Positions 35,475 to 43,964 of a stretch of DNA of 64,000 bases are shown here, piece after piece. The notes below the pieces were generated by a model. That model had not been told where the DNA came from. It saw only the letters and a program-made list of their open reading frames with translations, and searched no databases. The DNA comes from Niastella sp966212235 (GTDB lineage Bacteria > Bacteroidota > Bacteroidia > Chitinophagales > Chitinophagaceae). Each line of letters begins with the position of its first letter. Position 1 is the stretch's first letter. The DNA lies in NCBI GenBank assembly GCA_966212235.1, contig CBIHPP010000008.1, forward strand, positions 62,001 to 126,000. The letters are read 5' to 3'. The translations under genes were made by a program, and so were the position numbers.

Positions 35475-36197
35475 ATGTTATACAAAATAGTGCTTAACCG
35501 CTGTATTTCCGTAATGGCCTTTCTGTTTTTTTTCCACGTTCACCCGGCCATTGGCCAGGCTACAAGTGTTAGCAAATACGGGGTGCCGGTAATTGATAAA
35601 TTAACTGAATATCAGTCCTCTATACGCAATGACTCTGCCAAAAAAATGGTAGAACTGCGAAAAACGATCCCGGGCATTATTTATGATCTGCGCTATGCCA
35701 CCACCAATAACTTTATGCACCGGCTGATGTATACCCCTCCTACCCGTTGCACCTTTTTGCGGCTGCCCGCAGCCCGCGCATTGGCGGCCGTTCAGCAGGA
35801 GCTTCAGCGCCAGGGATATGGGTTAAAAATTTTCGATGCGTATCGTCCTTATGCCGTTACGGTTAGCTTTTGGGAACTGATCGGGGATGAAAGATATGTG
35901 GCGAATCCCGCCAAAGGATCTGGCCATAATCGCGGACTGGCTGTTGATATAACCATTATTGATCTTAAGAGTCATCGTGAGCTGGATATGGGGACGGGGT
36001 TTGACAATTTCAGCGATTCGGCCCATCATGATTTTAACAATTTGCCGCCGGCTGTTCTGCAGAACAGGAAACTGTTACAAGAAACGATGGAAAAACATGG
36101 GTTTACCAAACTGGAAACGGAGTGGTGGCATTATTTCTGGCCAAATGACAGAGGGTATGAGGTGCTGGATATTCCGTTTGAGGAACTGACCAAATAG
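35475..36197 (+). CDS. D-alanyl-D-alanine dipeptidase (VanX/DdpX family)
   Basis: This 240-residue secreted zinc peptidase has a signal peptide (ending HPAIGQ) and the family's metal site: His151 and Asp158 in SGHNRGLAVDIT, and Glu216 with His219 in ETEWWHYFW. The Arg in IIYDLRYAT is also conserved. VanX-type enzymes cleave D-Ala-D-Ala; no vanA or vanH homologue is near, so a wall-turnover role fits better than glycopeptide resistance. It is divergent from the L,D-transpeptidase gene and is followed by the 42-bp repeat array. Confidence 0.93.
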   Translation: MLYKIVLNRCISVMAFLFFFHVHPAIGQATSVSKYGVPVIDKLTEYQSSIRNDSAKKMVELRKTIPGIIYDLRYATTNNFMHRLMYTPPTRCTFLRLPAARALAAVQQELQRQGYGLKIFDAYRPYAVTVSFWELIGDERYVANPAKGSGHNRGLAVDITIIDLKSHRELDMGTGFDNFSDSAHHDFNNLPPAVLQNRKLLQETMEKHGFTKLETEWWHYFWPNDRGYEVLDIPFEELTK

Positions 36198-36239
36198 GCC
36201 GCTTTTCAATGTAACGTACCTGACTTTTGATTTTAATTT

Positions 36240-36564
36240 AATGATAAAGAATTGAATCTTTTTATCATTAAAAGTCATTTCAATGATAAACAATTGACTT
36301 TTTTCATCACTGGAAGTCATTAAAATGATAAAGAATTGGCTTTTTTCGTCACGGGAAGTCATTTAAATGATAAAAAACTGGCTTTTTTCATCACTAAAGG
36401 TCATTAAAATGATAAAGAATTGACTTTTTTTATCACTAGAAGTCTTTTGAATGATAAAGAGTTGACTTTTTTTATCACTAGAAGTCTTTTGAATGATAAA
36501 GAGTTGACATTTTTTATCATTAAAGGTCGTTTGAATGATAAAAAATTGGCTTCCAGTTTAATTG
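36240..36564. repeat. Tandem array, eight units of 42 bp
   Basis: Units begin with AATGATAAA at 36240, 36282, 36324, 36366, 36408, 36450, 36492 and 36534, exactly 42 bases apart; the last is cut short. Most units end their first half with TTTATCA(C/T), so AATGATAAA and TTTATCATT can pair as a hairpin. The period equals 14 codons and the minus strand reads MTSxDEKSQFFII-like repeats, but the frame is broken by stops in some units, so it is not taken as coding. It fills the gap between two convergent genes. Confidence 0.92.
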
Positions 36565-36588
36565 AATTTATTCACAAAACATTGTAAA

Positions 36589-36885
36589 TCAACTAAACTT
36601 CGCTGTTTTCTCGCTTCCGGTGATATCGCTTTTACTTCTTACCTGGATCTGGAGGTTCGTGATCCATTCGGCGCAGCCCTTTTCGTACAGGAATTCATTC
36701 ACCTGGTGAATGACCTGCATTACCTGATCGTAGGTGCCTTCGAGGATGGTAGCAAAGGGTGTGACCTCATATTTAATGCCTGCCTTTTGTATAATGGCGA
36801 TGGCCTCATCAACCCACTCATAAGGATGTTTATCCAATACGATGGGAACTATTTGGATGGAAGCATTTATGATGTACTGATGCAT
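36589..36885 (-). CDS. MTH1187/YkoF-like thiamine-binding family protein
   Basis: This protein of about 98 residues matches the small ferredoxin-like family once called DUF77, some members of which bind thiamine. Typical blocks are ASIQIVPIVLDKHPYEWVDEAIAIIQKAGIKYEVTPFATILEG and YDQVMQVIHQVNEFLYEKG. The ATG at 36885 is chosen; it overlaps the aroC stop region by no coding more than a few bases, and an ATG 14 codons upstream is also possible. It is the last gene of the leftward aromatic cluster and its role there is unknown. Confidence 0.75.
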   Translation of the reverse strand: MHQYIINASIQIVPIVLDKHPYEWVDEAIAIIQKAGIKYEVTPFATILEGTYDQVMQVIHQVNEFLYEKGCAEWITNLQIQVRSKSDITGSEKTAKFS

Positions 36886-36904
36886 TTCCTGATGGATTGA
36901 TAGC

Positions 36905-37933
36905 TTACAAGTTTGAGCCGGGGACAATGGGAGTAATCAGTCTATACACTTTTTGTTCCATTAACATCAAATCAACCAGTACCATCGCCGTTACCGCTTC
37001 CAGCACCACCGGAACCCGCAAGGCAATACACAGGTCGTGACGGCCTTTAACAGAAAACGTTTCCAGCTCACCGGTTGTCCAATTCAATGTATTTTGATCT
37101 TTGGGAGTAGAAGCAGTTGGTTTTACCGCAATCCGGAATACCAGTTCATTGCCATTGGTAATGCCACCCACAATGCCGCCGGCATGGTTCGTGCGGGTTG
37201 TACCGTTTGTATCTACAATGGCATCGTTGTGTTCAACGCCAAACATGCGGGCAGCTGCAAAACCGGTCCCGAATTCAATACCCCGAACAGCAGGTATCGA
37301 AAATACGGCATGACTGATCAGGGATTCCGCAGAATCAAAAAATGGTTCGCCTAACCTCGTAGGTACACCGGAAACGCGACATTCCACAATACCGCCAATG
37401 GAGTCTTTGGCGTCAATGGCTTTTTGTAATCCTTTCTCCAGGTCCTTTTCGCCACCGATTTCCAGGATGCTGGCAGTAACAGTAGTACGGTGTTCATGCT
37501 GTAAGATCTTTTTGGCAATTACGCCAACTGCTACCAAACATACTGTTAAGCGACCGCTGAAATGACCGCCTCCGCGAAAATCTTCATAGCCGCCAAATTT
37601 GTCGTGGGCTACAAAATCAGCATGGCTCGGACGCGGAAAGTCACGTAATTTTTCATAATCGCCCGAACGCGTATTCTTGTTCTCGAATAGTATAGTGAGT
37701 GGTGCCCCGGTTGTTTTATTGTTGAATAACCCGCTTTTAAAAATAGGCAGATCGTCTTCCTTTCGCGGCGTGGTACCTTTTTGCGTACCTCCTTTGCGGC
37801 GTTCAATATCCGGCAGAAAATCTTCTACCGTTAAGGGTAAACCGGCAGGAATACCATCAATATTCACGCCCACACTTTCTCCATGCGATTCACCAAATAT
37901 GGCTACTTTGAATAAGCGACCGAAACTGTTCAT
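36905..37933 (-). CDS. aroC: Chorismate synthase
   Basis: This 342-residue enzyme needs reduced FMN and makes chorismate from 5-enolpyruvylshikimate-3-phosphate. Clear family blocks are GRLFKVAIFGESHGESVGV at the start, RRKGGTQKGTTPRKEDD, ARMFGVEHNDAIVD, TNHAGGIVGGITNG and GRHDLCIALRVPVVLEAV. It lies 28 bases after aroA. This completes the last three steps to chorismate in one stretch (aroB, aroA, aroC). Confidence 0.96.
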   Translation of the reverse strand: MNSFGRLFKVAIFGESHGESVGVNIDGIPAGLPLTVEDFLPDIERRKGGTQKGTTPRKEDDLPIFKSGLFNNKTTGAPLTILFENKNTRSGDYEKLRDFPRPSHADFVAHDKFGGYEDFRGGGHFSGRLTVCLVAVGVIAKKILQHEHRTTVTASILEIGGEKDLEKGLQKAIDAKDSIGGIVECRVSGVPTRLGEPFFDSAESLISHAVFSIPAVRGIEFGTGFAAARMFGVEHNDAIVDTNGTTRTNHAGGIVGGITNGNELVFRIAVKPTASTPKDQNTLNWTTGELETFSVKGRHDLCIALRVPVVLEAVTAMVLVDLMLMEQKVYRLITPIVPGSNL

Positions 37934-37961
37934 CGATTATCTATATTGAATGATAGCATTA

Positions 37962-39266
37962 TTATGACTTCGCGCCTTCCTTCACTTTACTCAACACCGC
38001 ACCTAATGCCTGAATATGCTCATAAAAATCAGGGTACGATTTATTGATCGCCTGTGCTTCGCCGATCACGGTTTCGCCCGTAGCTTTTAATGCTGCTACG
38101 GCACATGCCATGGCAATACGATGATCGTGGTGCGAATGCACATTGGCTCCTTTTACGCCGTTTCCCCCTTTGATCACCATCAGGTCGTCCTGCAACTCAA
38201 TGGATATACCCATCTTTCCAAATTCTTCCTGCAACGTGAGTGCGCGGTCACTTTCTTTATGCGCCAGGCGACTTACTCCCTGTATCACCGTGGTGCCTTT
38301 ACAATAAGCGGCCAGGGCTACCAGTGGCGGAAACAGATCAGGACATTCCGTTGCATCGAATTGAAATGCTTTCAACCCGTCGCTCAGGGCGGCCGGACCG
38401 ATCTCTATTTGATCGGGTTGAATCGACAGCCTGGCGCCACAAGCCTGTAAGGCTTGCAATACGGCGCGGTCGGCCTGGGTGGATTGTACATCCAATCCTT
38501 TTACGGTTATATCACCTGCAATAGCGCCTGTTACTAATAAGAAGGCAGCGCCACTCCAGTCGCCTTCAACCGTATAGTTTGTTGTTTGTGGTTTGTTGTT
38601 TGTGGTTCCCGTAAATCGAAACTCCTCATAATTCCTGTTCTCCACTTCCCAGCCAAAATGTTTCATCACCTGCAAAGTCAAATCGATGTATGGTTTGCTT
38701 TTCAGGTTGTTTACAGTAATGGTTACGTCTTTGGCGCCGGCAGCTGCATAAGCCATTAATAAACCGGTTAAGAACTGCGAGCTCAAAGAGCCATCGATCG
38801 TAATATTTTCAGGTTGCAACGGCCCTTTCACCTGCAGGGGCAGCTTGCCTTCTTTTGAAATTATTTCTACTCCCAGTTGCGGCAATACCTCATCAAAAAA
38901 ATCCATGGGGCGTGTTACCAGGCTTCCTTCGCCGTTAATGGTAATACGTTTATTGCTCATTGATACAATGGGCGTAAACATGCGAATGCCCAAACCACTT
39001 TCGCCACAGCTCACTGCACCGCTTTCTGGATTAACTCCACCTATACCGGCAATTTTTAAAGAACCGTCGGCCTGTGTTTCCACTTTAGCGCCCAGGTCTT
39101 TAATAACCCCGAGAGCCGCTTTATCGTCGTTTGAGTGACCGGGATTGCGTATTATGGTAGTTCCGAGGTACAATAACGACGCAGCGCAACCTCTTTGCAT
39201 AGAGCTTTTGGAAGCCGGCGCCTGTATGGTCCCTTTTATTTCAGATGGTTGAATTGTTACAATCAT
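37962..39266 (-). CDS. aroA: 3-phosphoshikimate 1-carboxyvinyltransferase (EPSP synthase)
   Basis: This 434-residue enzyme joins phosphoenolpyruvate to shikimate-3-phosphate. Blocks include APASKSSMQRGCAASLL with the catalytic Lys, CGESGLGIRMF, GSLVTRPMDFF, DGSLSSQFLTGLLMA, VEGDWSGAAFLL, DATECPDLFPPLVALA and HDHRIAMACAVAAL. Residues about 221-230 (NNKPQTTNY) are encoded by a perfect tandem repeat of 14 bp that resembles intergenic word repeats, so this loop looks like a repeat insertion tolerated by the enzyme. It follows aroB by 56 bases, a spacer with the palindrome CCTGCCGGCAGG. Confidence 0.95.
   Translation of the reverse strand: MIVTIQPSEIKGTIQAPASKSSMQRGCAASLLYLGTTIIRNPGHSNDDKAALGVIKDLGAKVETQADGSLKIAGIGGVNPESGAVSCGESGLGIRMFTPIVSMSNKRITINGEGSLVTRPMDFFDEVLPQLGVEIISKEGKLPLQVKGPLQPENITIDGSLSSQFLTGLLMAYAAAGAKDVTITVNNLKSKPYIDLTLQVMKHFGWEVENRNYEEFRFTGTTNNKPQTTNYTVEGDWSGAAFLLVTGAIAGDITVKGLDVQSTQADRAVLQALQACGARLSIQPDQIEIGPAALSDGLKAFQFDATECPDLFPPLVALAAYCKGTTVIQGVSRLAHKESDRALTLQEEFGKMGISIELQDDLMVIKGGNGVKGANVHSHHDHRIAMACAVAALKATGETVIGEAQAINKSYPDFYEHIQALGAVLSKVKEGAKS
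38577..38604. repeat. Tandem 14-bp repeat inside aroA
   Basis: Two perfect copies of GTTTGTTGTTTGTG follow each other inside the aroA frame. Similar words (TGTTTGTGGTTTGTG) occur in the spacer before hisC at 28157-28171. Confidence 0.8.
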
Positions 39267-39322
39267 GCTCCTAATAAGTTGAAAAGTTGATTAGCCTGCC
39301 TGCCGGCAGGTTAACCAGTTAA

Positions 39323-40342
39323 CTAAAGTTCATGAACGATCTTCTCTAACTGCGTCATTGGAATTGGCTTCACTATACTCCGCCCTATCTTTTCAAGCAA
39401 CACGTAATTCATTTCTTTCTGCTCGCGCTTTTTATCCATCTTCAACACCTCAAAAGCTTTTGATTTATCAAAGTTGGCCAGCGTAGGCAATCCATATTGG
39501 TCAAGCACGTGAATAACCCGCTCACTGTCTTTAAACCCAGCCAGTTTTTCAGAGATGTGGCAGGCAGCCGTCATACCAATGCTGATGGCCTGTCCATGGC
39601 TGAGTTCATACATATTTTCAATAGCATGCCCCAGGGTATGACCAAAGTTCAGCAAACGCCTTTCGCCTTTCTCAAATTCATCTGCCTGCACTACGGTTGA
39701 TTTGATCTCAGCATTGCGGCGAATGAGTTTGGCCAAAGCCGGTTTATTTTTCTGGTAATGCGTGAGTTTGTTCTTTTCAAGCTCTTTGAATAAGGGCAGG
39801 TCTTTTATACAACTGTGTTTTATGATCTCAGCAAACCCGTTGATCCATTCCTGTTTGGGCAGGGTTTTTAAAAAGCTATAGTCGTACAGTAAAAATTGCG
39901 GTTGCCTGATGGTGCCTACCAGGTTTTTATAAATGCCTACATCGATCCCGTTCTTTCCGCCAATGGAAGCATCCACCATGGCCAGTATGCTGGTTGGCAC
40001 AAAGCCACATTTAATGCCCCGCATGTATACAGCTGCCACATAACCGGTAATGTCGGTAACAACCCCACCGCCAATACCAACCAGCCAGGTGCTGCGGTCG
40101 GCCTTGAATTCGATCAGTTGTTCAATGATAGAATCAACCGTGGCCTGTACTTTATATTCTTCACCCGGCTTCAGGGTAATACAGTTCCACCCTTTCAGCT
40201 TTCTCTTATGGGCCTGAAATATATGTTCATCCGTGATCAGTACTGCGTGTTCCTTTCCGATCATTTTTTCCAGTCTGGAAAAATCAGCATCGAAATAATA
40301 ATTCACGGTGGTAGATGAAAACCGGTAACTTTTTGTTTGCAT
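39323..40342 (-). CDS. aroB: 3-dehydroquinate synthase
   Basis: This 339-residue NAD- and metal-dependent enzyme makes 3-dehydroquinate from DAHP. Blocks are SRLEKMIGKEHAVLITDEHI, WLVGIGGGVVTDITGYVAA, KCGFVPTSILAMVDASIGGKNGID, NLVGTIRQPQFLLYDYSFL, EWINGFAEIIKHSCI and LLNFGHTLGHAIE with metal-binding histidines. ATG 40342 is preferred to an upstream TTG. It begins only 5 bases after the stop of the Y1 transposase-like gene, so translation of the two is probably coupled. Confidence 0.95.
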   Translation of the reverse strand: MQTKSYRFSSTTVNYYFDADFSRLEKMIGKEHAVLITDEHIFQAHKRKLKGWNCITLKPGEEYKVQATVDSIIEQLIEFKADRSTWLVGIGGGVVTDITGYVAAVYMRGIKCGFVPTSILAMVDASIGGKNGIDVGIYKNLVGTIRQPQFLLYDYSFLKTLPKQEWINGFAEIIKHSCIKDLPLFKELEKNKLTHYQKNKPALAKLIRRNAEIKSTVVQADEFEKGERRLLNFGHTLGHAIENMYELSHGQAISIGMTAACHISEKLAGFKDSERVIHVLDQYGLPTLANFDKSKAFEVLKMDKKREQKEMNYVLLEKIGRSIVKPIPMTQLEKIVHEL

Positions 40343-40347
40343 ACCAA

Positions 40348-40776
40348 TCAAATCTGAATTTTCTGAAACACTTCCAGCTCACTATCCAGCGTCTTCGTTT
40401 TATGATGTTCTTCCTGTTTTTCAATATAATCCAACACCTGTTTTACACTGCTGGGGCTTACACTTAAAGCAGCGAAGCTTTCCTCCCACTCAAAAGGGCT
40501 CTTGATGAACCTGCTTTCATTGATCCAGGCGGCCGATTCGGTACGAATGCTTTTCATGACCTGCGCCAGGTTCTGCGTTGGCATCATTTGCACTACCACA
40601 TGCATATGGTCTTCCGTGCCATTTACTGACAGCACGTTGATACCACCTTCTACTGCATGCTTCTTAATGTGTGCAAATAAAACAGTGCGAACAGGTTTTG
40701 TTAACAAGGGTTCTTTGTTCTTTACACAAGTAATAACATGAATGAACAAATACACTTTGTTATTCTGACTGCTCAT
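40348..40776 (-). CDS. Y1 (IS200-like / RAYT-type) transposase family protein
   Basis: This 142-residue HUH-superfamily single-strand nuclease has its catalytic residues in place: the HUH motif at His57 and His59 (DHMHVVVQM) and the nucleophile Tyr117 in VLDYIEKQEEHHKTKT. The short form fits IS200-like enzymes or REP-associated Y1 transposases (RAYT). It sits between the DAHP synthase gene (73 bases upstream) and aroB (5 bases downstream) in the same direction, without terminal repeats of an insertion sequence. It may be a domesticated copy acting on intergenic palindromes, which are frequent in this window; that link is inference. Confidence 0.88.
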   Translation of the reverse strand: MSSQNNKVYLFIHVITCVKNKEPLLTKPVRTVLFAHIKKHAVEGGINVLSVNGTEDHMHVVVQMMPTQNLAQVMKSIRTESAAWINESRFIKSPFEWEESFAALSVSPSSVKQVLDYIEKQEEHHKTKTLDSELEVFQKIQI

Positions 40777-40849
40777 ATTGGAAAACTTTGTCGTCAATCG
40801 TGGATCGTCAATCGGTAGTCGTGATAATTGCCGGCTGCCGATTGCCGTC

Positions 40850-41938
40850 TTACGAATTCATGATCTTATTCTGGTGATTAATGCTCTCCATGTGTACAGC
40901 ATCAAAATATTTGGTGATAAACTCCTTGCTCAGGTTTAGTTTTTCGCCTTTTTTGAATGCCCTTTCGAGGATCTCGTTCCAACGGTTGGTTTGCAGGATG
41001 GTGATGTCGTTGTTCTTTTTGTAGGTACCTATTTTTTCTGCAATGCTCATACGCTGACTTAAGATCTGCATCAGTTCATCATCGAGGTGATTGATCTGCT
41101 GACGTAATTTTTCAAGCGCGGCATGATATTCTTCGGAGTTGATATCTTCTTTGCGCCATACGATCTGTGAAAGCATTTCGCCCAGTCTTTCAGGTGTAAC
41201 CTGTTGTTTGGCATCGCTCCAGGCTTTATCAGGATCGATATGGCTTTCGATGATCAAACCGTCCATATCCAGGTCAATGGCTTTCTGGGCTACATCGAGC
41301 AGGATATCGCGGCGACCGCTTATATGTGAAGGATCGTTGATCATTAATAATTCCGGATTGCGGCGTTTCATTTCAATAGCCAGGTGCCACATAGGCGCAT
41401 TCCGGTATTCGGTATTACCATAAGAACTAAATCCACGGTGAATTAAACCAACTTGTTTGATACCTGCTTTGGCTACACGCTCAACAGCACCGGTCCACAG
41501 TTCCAGATCAGGATTAATAGGGTTTTTGATCAACACGGGTACATCAACACCACGTAAAGCATCTGCTATTTCCTGTACACTGAACGGGTTAACAGTGGTA
41601 CGCGCGCCAATCCACAATACATCTACTTCAAAAGTCAGCGCATCTTCCACCTGTTTTGCAGTAGCTACTTCCACAGTTACGGGTAAGCCGGTGATCTTTT
41701 TGGCTTGTTGCATCCAGGGTAATCCCTTGGTACCAATACCTTCAAAACTTCCGGGACGTGTACGTGGTTTCCAGATACCGGCACGCAGCATATCTACCTT
41801 TCCTGTTTTTGCCAAACGGGTGGCTGTTTCCAGTACCTGCTCTTCTGTTTCGGCACTGCAAGGCCCGCTGATTATGATCGGACGCTTTTTCCACACCTGT
41901 TGCACGGTCTCTCTCATGGTTGTTGATGTTTGTTGCAT
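40850..41938 (-). CDS. DAHP synthase - chorismate mutase fusion
   Basis: This 362-residue bifunctional enzyme has two domains. The N-terminal type I DAHP synthase (residues 1-265; PIIISGPCSAETEEQVLETA, LRAGIWKPRTRPGSFEG, VLIKNPINPDLELW, LIHRGFSSYGN, MINDPSHISGRRD, GLIIESHIDPDKAWSDAKQQ) condenses PEP with erythrose-4-phosphate. The C-terminal AroQ-type chorismate mutase (residues 275-362; LEKLRQQINHLDDELMQILSQRMSIAEKIGTYKK) converts chorismate to prephenate. In related fusions the mutase also senses prephenate. It is the entry point of the pathway in the leftward cluster led by the Phe/Tyr leader peptide. Confidence 0.94.
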   Translation of the reverse strand: MQQTSTTMRETVQQVWKKRPIIISGPCSAETEEQVLETATRLAKTGKVDMLRAGIWKPRTRPGSFEGIGTKGLPWMQQAKKITGLPVTVEVATAKQVEDALTFEVDVLWIGARTTVNPFSVQEIADALRGVDVPVLIKNPINPDLELWTGAVERVAKAGIKQVGLIHRGFSSYGNTEYRNAPMWHLAIEMKRRNPELLMINDPSHISGRRDILLDVAQKAIDLDMDGLIIESHIDPDKAWSDAKQQVTPERLGEMLSQIVWRKEDINSEEYHAALEKLRQQINHLDDELMQILSQRMSIAEKIGTYKKNNDITILQTNRWNEILERAFKKGEKLNLSKEFITKYFDAVHMESINHQNKIMNS

Positions 41939-41948
41939 ATTTATTTAA

Positions 41949-42032
41949 GTTGATAAGTTAATAAGTTTACATGTTGACAAGATTTCCACGGCTTGCTAAC
42001 CTGTTAACTTATCAACCTGTTAACCGGTTAAC
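41949..42032. repeat. Inverted word repeats and palindrome between helicase and DAHP synthase genes
   Basis: GTTGATAAGTTAA (41949-41961) pairs perfectly with TTAACTTATCAAC (42004-42016). A separate 14-bp palindrome, GTTAACC/GGTTAAC, ends 2 bases before the helicase stop (42019-42032). There is no T tract, so full termination is not expected. Confidence 0.65.
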
Positions 42033-42033
42033 G

Positions 42034-43740
42034 TTACCGTCTGCTATTGCTATCCGCTTCATTCATCCGTATCCTTCTACCTTTGTAATTCCGGCCATCA
42101 ATAGCCTGTATCATCTTACGGGCTGCATTTTTATCAATTTCGATCCAGCTGTTCATTTCCTTCATATCGATACGACCGAGTACCTCTTTTTGCAATTCGC
42201 TCATATCTAAAATGAACTGCAGAAAACTGGCTTTATAAAAACCATCTTTTGTACCCAGGTTCACAAATAACTTGGTATAGTCACCGCCTCCGCCATTACC
42301 ACCGTTGGGGCCAAACTTCCGGCCTCTGGTATCTGTAAAGGCTTTTCTGTCGCCACCCTCTCCGCCTCTTCTTACCATTAATCTTTCACCGCTCCGTTCA
42401 CCGCGACGTTGTTCGCGTACATTCAGGTCTTCGGCGTTCTCATAATATTTCAAAAAGCGGTCAAACTCCATGGCTGCTACCCGCTTCAGAATTTCTTCCT
42501 TGGTCATGTCGGCAAACTTCTCTGCCAGCATGGGTACATAAGTTTCATAGTCACCGTGACTTACATCCATTTGCAACAGTTTATCCATAAAGTGGTAGAA
42601 CTGTTTGCGGCAAACATCCTTGCCGGTCGGTATCTCCAGCTTATGAAAAGGCACCTGCACAATGGTTTGTATCTGCTTCATTTTTCCCAGCTCCCGTCCA
42701 TGAACGATCGACATACATACACCGGTCTTTCCGGCCCGGCCGGTACGGCCGCTTCTGTGTGTGTATACCTCCACATCATCGGGCAATTCGTAATTGATGA
42801 CATGGGTAATACCCACTACATCAATTCCTCTTGCTGCTACGTCCGTTGCTATTAAGAGCTGCAAAGACTTCTCACGAAAATCATTCATCACCTTATCGCG
42901 CTGCTGCTGCGTTAAATCGCCGTGCAGGGCATCGATATCGTATCCTTCGCGGGTTAACTTCTCGGCAATATCCTGAGCATCGGCCTTGGTACGCGTAAAA
43001 ATGATACCATAGATGCCCGGGTTAAAATCGATCAACCTTTTCAGTGCTTCATACCGGTGCTGTGCGCTGGTAATAAAGTACTGGTGATCGATATTCTTGT
43101 TGGCCGAATTCATTTTACCAACAGTCACTTCCACCGGGTCTTTCATGTAGCGCTTGCTCACCCGTTTAATTTCAGGAGGCATAGTAGCACTGAACAACCA
43201 CGTGCTATCGCGTTTGGGGGTGTTCTGCAAAATGAATTCAATATCTTCCTGGAAACCCATGTTCAGCATTTCATCGGCTTCATCAAGCACAACATACTTG
43301 ATCTGTTCCAGGTCAATAGCCTTGCGTTCAATCAGGTCTATCAAACGGCCCGGTGTGGCTACTACGATCTGCACGCCTCTTCTCAATTCGCGGATCTGTT
43401 GGCCTATCGGTGTACCGCCATATACGGCTACCACAAACATCCCGGGTATAAACTTTTTGAACAACTCAATTTCATTCACGATCTGCATACACAATTCCCG
43501 TGTAGGACAAACCACTAGTGCCTGCGGATGTTTTGAATCCACGTTTACCACCTGCAACAGGGGTAATCCAAACGCTGCCGTTTTTCCGGTACCCGTTTGT
43601 GCTAATCCCACCAGGTCCTTGGTTCCACTCAAAAGCACAGGAATGGCTTTTTCCTGTATCGGTGTGGGATTAGTAAATCCTAAAGCATTGGTAGCCTGTA
43701 TCAGCCGTTCATCCAAACCCAATGCATCAAATGTAATCAT
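42034..43740 (-). CDS. DEAD-box RNA helicase with DbpA-type C-terminus
   Basis: This 568-residue ATP-dependent RNA helicase shows every core motif: Q-motif (FTNPTPIQEKAIPVLL), AQTGTGKTAAFGLP, PTRELCMQI, DEADEMLNMGF, SATMPPEI, IIFTRTKADAQDIAEKL, ATDVAARGIDV and HRSGRTGRAG. A long linker rich in Arg/Gly (residues 445-490) and a DbpA-like RNA-binding domain (KLFVNLGTKDGF to GRRIRM) follow. It likely works in ribosome assembly or cold adaptation. It lies inside the aromatic cluster but has its own TACCTTTG box 18 bases upstream. Confidence 0.94.
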   Translation of the reverse strand: MITFDALGLDERLIQATNALGFTNPTPIQEKAIPVLLSGTKDLVGLAQTGTGKTAAFGLPLLQVVNVDSKHPQALVVCPTRELCMQIVNEIELFKKFIPGMFVVAVYGGTPIGQQIRELRRGVQIVVATPGRLIDLIERKAIDLEQIKYVVLDEADEMLNMGFQEDIEFILQNTPKRDSTWLFSATMPPEIKRVSKRYMKDPVEVTVGKMNSANKNIDHQYFITSAQHRYEALKRLIDFNPGIYGIIFTRTKADAQDIAEKLTREGYDIDALHGDLTQQQRDKVMNDFREKSLQLLIATDVAARGIDVVGITHVINYELPDDVEVYTHRSGRTGRAGKTGVCMSIVHGRELGKMKQIQTIVQVPFHKLEIPTGKDVCRKQFYHFMDKLLQMDVSHGDYETYVPMLAEKFADMTKEEILKRVAAMEFDRFLKYYENAEDLNVREQRRGERSGERLMVRRGGEGGDRKAFTDTRGRKFGPNGGNGGGGDYTKLFVNLGTKDGFYKASFLQFILDMSELQKEVLGRIDMKEMNSWIEIDKNAARKMIQAIDGRNYKGRRIRMNEADSNSRR

Positions 43741-43757
43741 AGTCAGAAAATTTGGCG

Positions 43758-43765
43758 CAAAGGTA
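43758..43765 (-). promoter_or_regulatory. Putative -7 box of the helicase gene
   Basis: TACCTTTG on the minus strand matches TAnnTTTG exactly, 17 bases before the start codon; the -33 box is not clear. Confidence 0.45.
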
Positions 43766-43964
43766 CTGTTATTATGGCCGTTGACCTAATTAATCCTGTT
43801 CAAAGAGCATTTTGATTATATCCTGTATAGCAGGCCTTTAATCGACCGCCTGAGACCTCTTGTCTATTCGACGTTTCTTATAAAAAAACGGGGATAAAAA
43901 GCTTCCCGGTATAGCAATTCCGTACCTCATTTTAGCAAGCCGGTTCGGAATTTTACGATCGGGC

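Noticed and set aside
33700..36197. Glycopeptide resistance cluster suspected from the VanX-like gene
   Set aside because: No vanA, vanH or vanRS homologue is near; the neighbours are an L,D-transpeptidase and an RlpA-like protein, so wall turnover is the better reading.
36075..36362. Minus-strand frame with repeated MTSxDEKSQFFII peptide over the 42-bp array
   Set aside because: Its downstream (C-terminal) part reads through the 3' end of the dipeptidase gene in the wrong strand, other array units have stops in the same frame, and no promoter or start context is visible.
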